Shown piece by piece: positions 12,304 to 20,885 of a DNA stretch of 64,000 nucleotides. The position numbers and the translations under genes are program-made. The DNA lies in contig JBAIAC010000001.1 in the NCBI GenBank assembly GCA_037349315.1, positions 1,302,001 to 1,366,000 of the forward strand. Reading direction: 5' to 3'. The stretch comes from Chelydra serpentina. Taxonomy: Eukaryota; Chordata; Testudines; Chelydridae. Under the pieces are notes generated by a model. That model worked only from the letters and a program-made list of their open reading frames with translations, made no database searches and was not told the origin of the DNA. Positions within the stretch are counted from its first letter, which is position 1, and every line of letters starts with the position of its first letter.

Positions 12304-12459
12304 ACAACATCCAAAAGGAAGAACAATTTACTTGGCCTCTCACCCGAAACCTAATCTTTGAAAAGATGCAAATAGAGTGTATCAGCAGCCGCAGATGGGA
12401 CCAGAACTTACACTTAGGACATCTGGCCCCAAAACCAGGGAGACTTTGACCACATCTAC
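12304..12459 (+). repeat. 156-bp direct repeat, copy A
   Basis: Begins 'acaacatccaaaaggaag' and ends 'gaccacatctac'. Copy B starts exactly 479 bp downstream and differs at only a few positions. Copy A continues into 'actggcacttcagctg', unlike copy B. Confidence 0.92.
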
Positions 12460-12782
12460 ACTGGCACTTCAGCTGTACTACTGAAATTGCTTTTAACAGC
12501 TCCCTCTAATATGTTTTTAATACTATTTCCCTCGGCAGTGTAGAAAATTTTTCCCCATGGGTGCTCCAGCCCTGGGGAGCACCCACGAAGTCGGCGCCTA
12601 TGCGCCACAGAGTGGGTCAGGATTGGGATGGAACAAAGGTGGCCTAAGCTACTTTGACCCCCTTTCTTCGAGCTGAGAGTTGAGTTGAGAGCTCTCAGCA
12701 GAGAATTTCACCCCTAGTCCCACAGGCACTGACTTTAGTCGGCGCTAGTGGGTGCTCGCACCCCTGGCCCCGCCCCAATGCC
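12460..12782. repeat. Spacer with GC-rich repeat remnants
   Basis: Contains two inversely related GC-rich blocks, 'ctggggagcacccacgaagt' near 12575 and 'ggcgctagtgggtgctcg' near 12742. These look like ends of an unnamed dispersed element. Confidence 0.4.
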
Positions 12783-12938
12783 ACAACATCCAAAAGGAAG
12801 AACAATTTACTTGGCCTCTCACACGAAACCTAATCTTTGAAAAGATGCAAATAGAGTGTATCAGCAGCAGCAGATGGGACCAGAACTTACATTTAGGACA
12901 TCTGGCCCCAAAACCAGGGAGACTTTGACCACATCTAC
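12783..12938 (+). repeat. 156-bp direct repeat, copy B
   Basis: Near-identical to 12304-12459. The sequence on its left ends '..ggccccgccccaatgcc' and that on its right starts 'cccgcccccaacccc'. The two flanks read like one continuous C-rich repeat, as if copy B had been placed inside it. Confidence 0.9.
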
Positions 12939-13204
12939 CCCGCCCCCAACCCCATTCCACCTCTTCCCCAAATCCCTGCTCCCGCCTCCTCCCCTGGGCG
13001 CGCTGCATTTCCCCTCAACCCCCACCCAGGCTTGCAAGCCTGGGAGGGAGGGGGGAGAAGCAGAGCACCCACCGGCAGCTCCCCGCCGGCACCCCCGCCC
13101 AGCTCCGCTCCGCCTCCGCCTCCCGAGGCGCCGCTGCTCCGCTTTCCCCCACCCTTCCTTCCTCCCTCCCTCCCTCCCAGGCTTGCTGCGCACCAAACAG
13201 CTGA

Positions 13205-13650
13205 GGGGAGGACCCTCTGAGTTTTGAATTGAGTACCCTGTAAAGTTATGTACCATCTTGATTTTACAGAGATGATTTTTACCTTTCTTTTTTAATAAAA
13301 TCCTTCTTTTAAGAACCTGACTGATTTCTCCATTGTTCTAAGACCCAGGGGGTGAGTCTTTGATCACTTTGTAACCAATTGGTTAGGAGATTATTCTCAA
13401 GCCTCCCCAGGAAAAGGGGTGTAAGGGCTTGAGGGGATATTTTGGGGGGAAGGGGAACTCCAAGTGGTCCTTTTCCCTGGTTCTTGTTTAAATCACTTGG
13501 TGGTGGTAGTGGTTACCTTTTTTCAGGGTACAAGGAGAGAATGTGTACGTTGGGAAGTTTTTAACCTAAGATGATAGAAATAAGCTTAGGGGGTCTTTCA
13601 TGCAGGTCCCCATGACTTTACCCTAGAGTTCAGAGTGGGGAGGGAACCCT
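13205..13650 (+). mobile_element. LTR-like fragment (R-U5 side), family not named
   Basis: Has the look of an LTR 3' half: an AATAAA signal near 13293 followed by a T/C-rich stretch and 'aagaacctgactgatt', then a GGTGA/GGGGA-rich U5-like region ending '..gaaccctgaca'. No flanking internal region or partner LTR is visible, so it would be a solo or truncated LTR. The assignment is inferred from composition and signals. Confidence 0.45.
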
Positions 13651-14077
13651 GACAGGCTAGATTCAGCCAGGGGCATTATAGGCCCATATCTAGGATCCCA
13701 TCTCCTGGACTCATGTGATTACATTTAAAAAAAAAAGATTTTACGTTTCTAGCCCTCATGGTTATGAAGAAAAACTTGGGGGAAAATGAATCAAGAATAC
13801 CCCATTCAGATCAATCAGCCTGAATCTGCAGAGGGCCTGAAACACCTATAACAATAAATGTTGATGATAGAAGGTGCAAATCAAAGACAGAAAGACTGAA
13901 TTAATCTAAACAAAAAGGCCTACTTATATAATCCAAGGATTGGTCATGCCCAGTAAAGAAGAGAGGTGTTGCACCAGAAATCCATGGGTGAACATTGGTG
14001 CATCAGAAATTAGGCCTAATTGATGGACAAAATGAGGGAATAGGCTTCACTCTCTTTTGGAATCCTTTAAAAAAATC
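13651..14077. other. Unassigned DNA
   Basis: About 430 bp, no recognised feature. Confidence 0.4.
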
Positions 14078-14270
14078 AGAGGGGTAGCCGTGTTAGTCTG
14101 GATCTGTAGAAGCGACAAAGGGTTCTGTGGCACCTTATAGACTAACAGAGGTGTTGAAGCATAAGCTTTCGTGGGTGAATCCGAAGAAGTGGGTATTCAC
14201 CCATGAAAGCTTATGCTTCAACACCTCTGTTAGTCTATAAGGTGCCACAGGACCCTTTGTCGCGTCTTTA
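14078..14270. mobile_element. Penelope-like element end, foldback (inverted) copy
   Basis: A plus-oriented arm, 'ggggtagccgtgttagtctg ... cagaggtgttgaagcataag', is followed after a short spacer by its reverse complement, ending 'ctataaggtgccacaggac'. The same sequence forms the 3' region of the Penelope-like fragment at 32304-32865. Both arms share the private variant 'gtgttgaagc', where other copies have 'attggagc', so one arm appears to have been copied from the other. Confidence 0.8.
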
Positions 14271-14411
14271 AAAAAATGTGAGACTTTGGAGGGAAAATCT
14301 GGCTACTGTGACACTGGCTGAGTGAAAGAAGGGGAATGAGCAAGCTTCACCATAATGACTGCCAGCCCCACCACTTTCTGGGACCCAACACTTTCTTCAT
14401 CTTGATCATGA

Positions 14412-14547
14412 GAAGCGACAAAGGGTCCTGTGGCACCTTATAGACTAACAGAGGTATTGGAGCATAAGCATTCGTGGGTGAATACCCACTTCATCGGATG
14501 CAAGCAGTGGATCCTTTTCCACTGCTTGCATCTGATGAAGTGGGTAT
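14412..14547. mobile_element. Penelope-like foldback, left portion
   Basis: Left arm from 'agaagcgacaaagggtcc', a hairpin centre 'caagcagtggatccttttcc', then the start of the right arm up to 'gaagtgggtat'. It is interrupted there by the Gmr1-like element and resumes at 20774. The last four bases (gtat) are duplicated on the far side. Confidence 0.82.
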
Positions 14548-15164
14548 TGTGACGGGGCAAGGCCAGAGGGCTATAGGAAAGTGGTAAGGAACCAGTATGT
14601 TAGCCCCAGGCTAAACAAATCCCTGATACCTTATGGCAGTTGCTCCAGGTTAATCAAGACACCTGGGGCCAATTAAGAACTTTCCAGAAGCCAGGGAGAT
14701 TAATTGAGACACCTGCAGCCAATCAGGGGCTGGCTGAAACTAGTTAAAAGCCTCCCAGTGAGTCAGTGAGGCGCGCATGTCAGGAACTGTGGAAGGAGGT
14801 TGCGTGTGAGGAGCTGGGAGCAAGAGGCACTAGGAGCTGAGAGTAAGAGGGCGTACTGCTGGAAGATCCTGTGGTGAGGATAAAGAAGGTGTTGGGAGGA
14901 GTCCATGGGGAAGTAGCCCAGGGAGTTGTAGCTGTCGTGCAGTTGTTCCAGGAGGCACTCTAAACAATTGCAATCCACAGGGCCCTGGGCTGGAACCCGG
15001 AGTAGAGGGCGGGTCCGGGTTCCCCCCAAAACTCCCAACTCCTGATCAGACACAGGAGGAGTTAACCTGGACTGTGGATTCTACTAGAGGGGAAGATCTC
15101 TGAGGCAAGCAGAATCCGCCAATAAGCGCATGATCCACCGAGGTAGAGGAGGAACTTTGTCACA
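14548..15164 (+). repeat. 5' LTR of Gmr1-like element (617 bp)
   Basis: Starts 'tgtgacggggcaaggcc' and ends 'ggaactttgtcaca'. It is exactly the length of the 3' LTR once the hAT element (431 bp) and its 8-bp duplication are subtracted. It carries the uninterrupted 'gggctggaacccggagtag' that serves as the empty site for that hAT insertion. Confidence 0.95.
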
Positions 15165-15166
15165 AC

Positions 15167-15184
15167 TGGAGTCAGAGGTGGGAT
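15167..15184 (+). other. Primer binding site candidate (tRNA-Leu-like)
   Basis: Two bases after the LTR comes TGGAGTCAGAGGTGGGAT, in the right place for a tRNA primer site. It resembles the complement of a tRNA-Leu 3' end. The second Gmr1-like element here has TGGTGGCAGAGGTGGGAT in the same position (50309-50326), which fits tRNA-Leu better. Confidence 0.6.
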
Positions 15185-15270
15185 TTGGTGTGCACAGCAC
15201 GGCGGAAGAAGGAAGGTGTTTATTTAAAAAAAAAAAGGGAGCGGGTTTATTTATTTATTTTTTCACCACA

Positions 15271-15753
15271 ATGGAAGAGGTAGTGCGGGCACTGATACAA
15301 GCCATGGCTGCCCAGCAGGAGGCTACCTGTGTCCAGGCAGCTGCCCAACAGGAGGCAGTACGGCTGCAGCAGGAGACCAATCGCCTGTTGATGGACCAGG
15401 CCGCTCAAGACCATACTATGTTGCGGGAACTGGTAAACCAAGTGAAGGCCCTTACGGAGATGAACCATGGCCATGATGGGACGCGGCACATACGGGCCAG
15501 CAATTGCCTGCAGAAAATGACGGGGAACTATGACATAGAGGCATATCTCCTGGCCTTTGAGAGGACAGCCCTACGGGAGGCCTGGCCTCGAGATCAGTGG
15601 TCTGGCATCCTCGCTCCATTCCTGGGTGGGGAGGCCCAGAAGGCCTACTATGATCTGCCTGAAGAGGCTGCAGCAGACTACCCCCAGCTGAAAGCAGAGA
15701 TCCTGGCCAGATCTGGGGTAACAACCGCAGTGCGGGGCCCAGGGGTATCATGA
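15271..15753 (+). pseudogene. gag: gag N-terminal part, ends at a frameshift
   Basis: The structural polyprotein that packages element RNA begins here at '[12 protein letters not shown]', preceded by an A/T-rich leader. The frame is also open upstream to 15130, but that part has no gag character. A Gln/Ala-rich helical segment is followed by '[18 protein letters not shown]' and '[17 protein letters not shown]', typical of the first half of a SCAN-like capsid domain. The frame is lost in the G-run near 15734-15737 and ends at 15753. The gag text resumes in the +2 frame and meets an in-frame TGA at 15782 before the next ORF. Two lesions therefore disable gag. Confidence 0.88.
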
Positions 15754-15790
15754 GTGGAGGTACCAGGAAGACAAAACCCCGTGATCCCAA

Positions 15791-18046
15791 TTGTATGACC
15801 TCATCCATCTCGCACGAAAGTGGTTGCAAACTGAGTCCCGGAGTCCAGAAGAGATACTAGAGGTTCTGGTCATCGACCGATATATGAGGGGACTACCGTC
15901 AGATCTTCACGCATGGGTAAGCCAGAATGAACCCCCCACCTATGATGAGATTGTGGCAATGGTAGAGAGGCGAAGGACGGCGAGGGAACTGACCCGAACA
16001 GTTAAGGAAGCAGAACCCAGGGTTAAACTAGCAGCACCAAGCCCCAGATTTCGAGTGACTGGGCCACCAGGAGGGCCCAGGTGGAAAAAGAGAGAGGCTG
16101 AAGGCCCACCAGAGGCCATAAAGAGTCGGCGCACTGAGGGGGGAGAAGATTATGATGTTAGACTTCCCAAACCAAGAGACTGGGGAATGCCTAGGGTTCC
16201 ATATAGATGTTATGCATGTGGTGAGTGGGGACACATAGCAGCACAGTGTCCCAGCACCGAGGAGCCTATGCAATGTAACTTGGGGGATTGGGAGGTCCCA
16301 TGCTCCCTTATCCACCTTGCGGGCGTCGCATTAGCCCCGCAAAACTACACTAGACCGGTGAAGATAAATGGAGTAGAGACTATAGCGCCTGTGGACTCCG
16401 GGAGTGCAATCACCCTAATATCGGGTAAGCTGGTAAAAAGTAGCCAGCTGCTACAAGCCAAACACGTAGCAGTGACGTGTGTGCATGGGGCCGTAAGCCA
16501 TTATCCCACCATCCAGGTGGAGATAGAGATTCAGGGGAACCCCACTGAGGTGACAGTGGGTGTAGTTCCTAAACTCCCGTATCCTGTAGTCATTGGGAGG
16601 GACTATCCAGGGTTTGATAATTTACTCCCCCCGGAGAGGTTGGAGGGAGGTGGGGGCCCTGAGGGCAGCGACTTGTCACCGGGGGAATGTCAACCCCCAA
16701 TGTTCGCTGAGATTTCTCAGGATCTGTTCTCAGTCCCCCAAAAGACCCGGAAGACAAAAAGGGAGAGGAAGGCTGCAAAAGCTTTGGGAACCCGGATCCT
16801 GACCCAGGGCCAGAAGATCGCCCTAGTAGGCAGATGGACACGAGCAGCCAGAGAAACTACCACCACGGAAGGTGAGCCGGAGGCTGGCCCCAGCCATGAT
16901 GGAAGTGAGCCGTTGGAAGCAACAGAGGCTGGCCCCTGGGAGCTCAGGCAGGTTAGTCCCGGGAGAGAGACTTTCGGGCGGGACCAGGCAGAGGACCCTA
17001 GATATGATAACGCCAGGAAAGAGGTGGCTGAGATAGATGGAGTACCTGTGGATGGGAAGGTATGGGGTCTGGGACCTTACTTTATAGTGAAGAAAGATCT
17101 CCTGTACCGTGTGGTGCAAATGCAGGAGCAAGAGATACATCAACTTCTGGTGCCACGAAAACATCAAAAAGCCATATTGAGCCTCACCCACAGTCACCTA
17201 TTTGGAGGACACCTAGGGGTAGAGAAAACCCAGGCACGGATCCTGCGGAGGTTCTTCTGGCCAGGAGTACATGAAGATATCCGACGATACTGCACCTCTT
17301 GTCTGGAGTGTCAGTTACATAGTCCACGCCCGCACTTCCGGGCTCCTTTGATACCTCTTCCAATAATAGAGGTTCCTTTTGAACGCACAGCCATGGATCT
17401 GATAGGACCCCTTGAGAAGACAGCTCGGGGCCACCAATATGTGCTTGTTGTACTGGACTATGCAACCCGGTACCCGGAAGCCGTTCCCCTACGCAACACG
17501 GCTTCCAAAACCATAGCTAAGGAGATAGTACAGATCTTTGCCCGAGTTGGGTTACCCAAGGAGATATTGACTGATCAAGGGACACCTTTCATGTCCAAGT
17601 TGATGAAAGATCTCTGTTCATTACTCCATGTACAAGCCCTACGGACCTCTGTATACCACCCACAAACAGATGGCCTTGTGGAAAGGTTCAATAGGACCCT
17701 CAAGGCCATGATCAGGAAAGTGGTGAGCCGGGATGGGAAAGATTGGGATACCCTATTACCTTACCTCATGTTCGCCATCCGGGAGGTTCTGCAAGCCTCC
17801 ACAGGTTTCTCTCCGTTCGAACTATTATACGGGCGCCACCCCCGGGGCATATTGGATATAGCAAGAGAAGCGTGGGAAGAGGAGCCAAATCCAGGAAGGA
17901 ACATAGTTGAGCATGTACTACAGATGAGGGATCGGATAGCCCGAGTTACACCTATTGTACGAGAACACTTGGAGAAAGCACAGGAGACCCAACGAACCCA
18001 TTATAACCACCAAGCAAAGCTTCGACGGTTCCAACCAGGGGATTGA
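15791..18046 (+). pseudogene. pol: gag C-terminus, protease and integrase in one frame
   Basis: The frame is open for 751 codons from a TTG codon, not a true start, and continues gag from upstream. In order: SCAN second half ('[20 protein letters not shown]', residues 18-37); zinc knuckle C-x2-C-x4-H-x4-C at about 140-153; aspartic protease with '[10 protein letters not shown]' (Asp at about 202); a spacer of about 200 residues. Then come the integrase HHCC zinc domain ('HLFGGHLG ... CTSCLEC', about 467-505) and the integrase core with D536, D595 and E631, the last pair separated by 35 residues. Integrase precedes RT. The frame stops at TGA 18044, and the same frame is hit again by TAG at 18089 and 18215 before the RT. 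Confidence 0.92.
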
Positions 18047-18289
18047 GTGATGGTCCTGATGCCCACAGCAGAAAGTAAGCTGTTGGCCTAGTGGCAGGGA
18101 CCCTACGAAGTGATCGAAGCCGTGGGAGAGGTGAACTATAAGGTGCGGCAGCCAGGCCGCAGGAAACCAGAGCAAATCTACCACATCAATCTTCTAAAAC
18201 CTTGGCACGATCGATAGGCATGCTTAGTCACCCAGGAGACCCTTCCCCAGGAGGATAACTTACACGAGCAAGTAAGGATATCACCTGAC

Positions 18290-19846
18290 TTGACTCTGAT
18301 CCAAAAGATTGAGGCAACTGACATGATTAATCGCAACCGAGATGTGTTCTCTACAAAACCGGGGTGGACGACTGAGATCTATCACCATATCCGCACGATC
18401 CCCGGAGCCAAGGTAACATTGAGACCCTACCGAATCCCAGCAGCCAAAAGAGAAGAAATCAAGGCTGAAGTGAAGAAAATGTTAGAATTAGGGGTGATTG
18501 AAGAATCTTACAGTCAGTGGTCCAGTCCAATCGTTCTAGTGCCTAAACCTGACGGTACCACGAGATTCTGTAATGACTTTCGCCGACTGAATGAAGTATC
18601 CCAGTTCGATGCATACCCCATACCACGCATCGACGAACTCGTGGACCGACTGGGTAGTGCTCGATTCTTGACTACACTGGATCTGACAAAAGGATACTGG
18701 CAGATTCCCCTGACCAAAGAAGCTAAAGAAAAGACAGCGTTCTCAACTCCGGATGGGCTATTCCAGTACACCGTCCTCCCTTTTGGGCTACATGGGGCCC
18801 CGGCCACATTCCAGCGCCTCATGGATAAGCTGCTGCGCCCCCATACTAGTTATGCAGCCGCATACCTAGATGATGTAGTCATCCATACGCCAGACTGGGG
18901 AACCCACTTGGAGAAAGTTGAGGCAGTACTGAGCACCTTAAGGCGGGCTGGCCTCACTGCTAATCCCGCTAAATGTGCCATAGGGCTAGCAGAGGCTCGG
19001 TATCTGGGATATATTGTAGGAAGGGGCATAGTAAATCCCCAAATGAATAAGCTAGAGGCGATTCAAAACTGGCCCCGGCCGACCCGAAAGAAGCAGGTCC
19101 GCGCGTTCCTAGGTGTGGTAGGCTACTACCGACGTTTTATTCCTCACTTCGCTACTAGGGCAAGTCCCCTAACTGACCTGGTGAAAGCCCGAGGTCCAGA
19201 CATGGTGAAGTGGACCGACGCAGCAGAGGGAGCGTTCACAGACCTTCGGACGGCCCTTTGTAATGACCCTGTACTCATAGCCCCAGACTTTAACAAGGAA
19301 TTTATTTTACAAACAGACGCTTCCGAGGTGGGGTTGGGGGCGGTTCTGTCGCAAATGGTGGGAGATGAGGAACACCAGATCCTCTACCTAAGCAGAAAGC
19401 TTCTCCCAAGAGAACAGAAATACGCAGTAGTTGAGAGAGAATGCCTTGCTGTCAAATGGGCTATGGAGACCCTACGTTATTACCTCTTGGGCTGGCGGTT
19501 TACTCTTGTGACGGACCATGCACCCCTCCAGTGCATGCAGCGGAATAGGGAAAAGAATGCAAGGATCACCAGGTGGTTCTTATCCCTCCAACCGTTCCAG
19601 TTCCGCATACGGCACAGGGCTGGATGCCACCATGGCAACACTGATGGTCTGTCAAGAGCACACTGCCTGGCGTCCCAAGTTGCCCAACTCTATGGTGTTG
19701 AGCAGAGGGGGGGGATATGTGACGGGGCAAGGCCAGAGGACTATAGGAAAGTGGTAAGGAACCAGTATGTTAGCCCCAGGCTAAACAAATCCCTGATACC
19801 TTATGGCAGTTGCTCCAGGTTAATCAAGACACCTGGGGCCAATTAA
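18290..19846 (+). pseudogene. pol: Reverse transcriptase and RNase H of Gmr1-like element
   Basis: This is the same reading frame as the gag-integrase ORF, separated from it only by stops at 18044, 18089 and 18215. The RT copies element RNA into cDNA. Motifs: 'SSPIVLVPKPDGTTRFCNDF', 'YPIPRIDELVDRL', 'LDLTKGYWQIPL', 'VLPFGLHGAPATFQRLMD' and the catalytic Y-L-D-D at residues about 192-195. The connection has 'FLGVVGYYRRFIPHFA'. RNase H starts near residue 338 with 'LQTDASEVGLGAVLS' and includes 'ERECLAVKWA' and 'LVTDHAPLQ'. The frame runs over the polypurine tract into the 3' LTR and stops at 19846. The RT-RNase H domain itself shows no internal break. Confidence 0.94.
19701..19717 (+). other. 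Polypurine tract
   Basis: 'agcagaggggggggata' directly precedes the 3' LTR, in the position used to prime plus-strand DNA. Confidence 0.85.
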
Positions 19847-20773
19847 GAACTTTCCAGAAGGCAGGGAGGTTAATTGAGACACCTGCAGCCAATCAGGGGC
19901 TGGCTGAAACTAGTTAAAAGCCTCCCAGTGAGTCAGTGAGGCGCGCATGTCAGGAACTGTGGAAGGAGGTTGCGTGTGAGGAGCTGGGAGCAAGAGGCAC
20001 TAGGAGCTGAGAGTAAGAGGGCGTACTGCTGGAAGATCCTGTGGTGAGGATAAAGAAGGTGTTGGGAGGAGTCCATGGGGAAGTAGCCCAGGGAGTTGTA
20101 GCTGTCGTGCAGTTGTTCCAGGAGGCACTCTAAACAATTGCAATCCACAGGGCCCTGGGCTGGAACCAGGGCCGGCTCCAGGCACCAGCCAACCAAGCAT
20201 GTGCTTGGGGCGGCACCTTCAGGCAGGGCGGCGCTCAGGTTTTTGGTTTGTTTTTTTTAAATTAAAAGAAAACAACACTCTTCGGAGGCCGGCGGGGGAG
20301 CGGGGCAGCGGGCATGCCATGGTCCCCGCCGTCACCCTGGCTGGGGCAGCGGGGAAGCTGCCCTCCCCGCCGGTGCCCCGCCCGGGGCAGCGGGGATGCT
20401 GTGCTCCCCGCCGGCACCCCGGCTGGGGCAGCGGGGCCACGGGGATGCTGCCCTCCCCGCCGGTGCTTTCGGTCGTTGGGGGGGGGCGGTTGTTTTGGTG
20501 GGGCTGCGGTGTTGGGCGGGGGTTGTTTTGGCAGGCAGTGCTTGGGGTTTTTTTTTTTGTTTTGCTTGCGGCTGCAAAATAGTTAGAGCCAGCCCTGGCT
20601 GGAACCCGGAGTAGAGGGCGGGTCCGGGTTCCCCCCAAAACTCCCAACTCCTGATCAGACACAGGAGGAGTTAACCTGGACTGTGGATTCTACTAGAGGG
20701 GAAGATCTCTGAGGCAAGCAGAATCCGCCAATAAGCGCAGGACCCACCGAGGTAGAGGAGGAACTTTGTCACA
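19718..20773 (+). repeat. 3' LTR, interrupted by a hAT element
   Basis: The LTR runs 19718-20158, is broken by 20159-20605 (hAT plus duplicated 8-mers), and ends 'ggaactttgtcaca' at 20773. Removing 439 bp leaves 617 bp, exactly the 5' LTR length. The GTAT target duplication follows at 20774-20777. Confidence 0.95.
20167..20597. mobile_element. Non-autonomous hAT element inside the 3' LTR
   Basis: Ends are CAGGGCCGGCTCCAG and TTAGAGCCAGCCCTG. Perfect 8-bp duplications GCTGGAAC lie at 20159-20166 and 20598-20605. The interior is GC-rich with tandem units around 'ggggcagcgggg...ctccccgccgg', related to the element at 7315-7794. No transposase is encoded. Confidence 0.93.
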
Positions 20774-20885
20774 GTATTCACCCACGAAAGCTTATGCTCC
20801 AATACCTCTGTTAGTCTATAAGGTGCCACAGGACCCTTTGTCGCTTCTACAGATCCAGACTAACATGGCTACCCCTCTGATACTT
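20774..20885. mobile_element. Penelope-like foldback, right portion
   Basis: Continues the arm interrupted at 14547: 'attcacccacgaaagcttat ... ggtgccacaggaccctttgt ... catggctacccctctgata'. Together with 14412-14547 it makes one inverted-repeat Penelope-derived unit. Confidence 0.85.

Larger units (their letters stand above)
14548..20773 (+). mobile_element. Gmr1-like Ty3/gypsy retrotransposon, near-complete
   Basis: A full LTR retrotransposon: 5' LTR 14548-15164, primer site, gag, protease, integrase, reverse transcriptase, RNase H, polypurine tract and 3' LTR 19718-20773. Both LTRs begin TGTGAC and end GTCACA, and a 4-bp duplication GTAT flanks the element. Integrase lies upstream of RT, the order known for Gmr1-type gypsy elements and opposite to ordinary gypsy. 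The gag carries a SCAN-like capsid segment, consistent with the known origin of vertebrate SCAN domains from Gmr1-like gag. The LTRs differ at about five positions by eye over 617 aligned bases, so it is a young insertion that has nevertheless gained stops. Confidence 0.95.

Noticed and set aside
14763..15053. 96-codon minus ORF repeated in both LTRs
   Set aside because: Its presence in both LTRs simply reflects LTR identity; the second copy is broken by the hAT and there is no recognisable protein.
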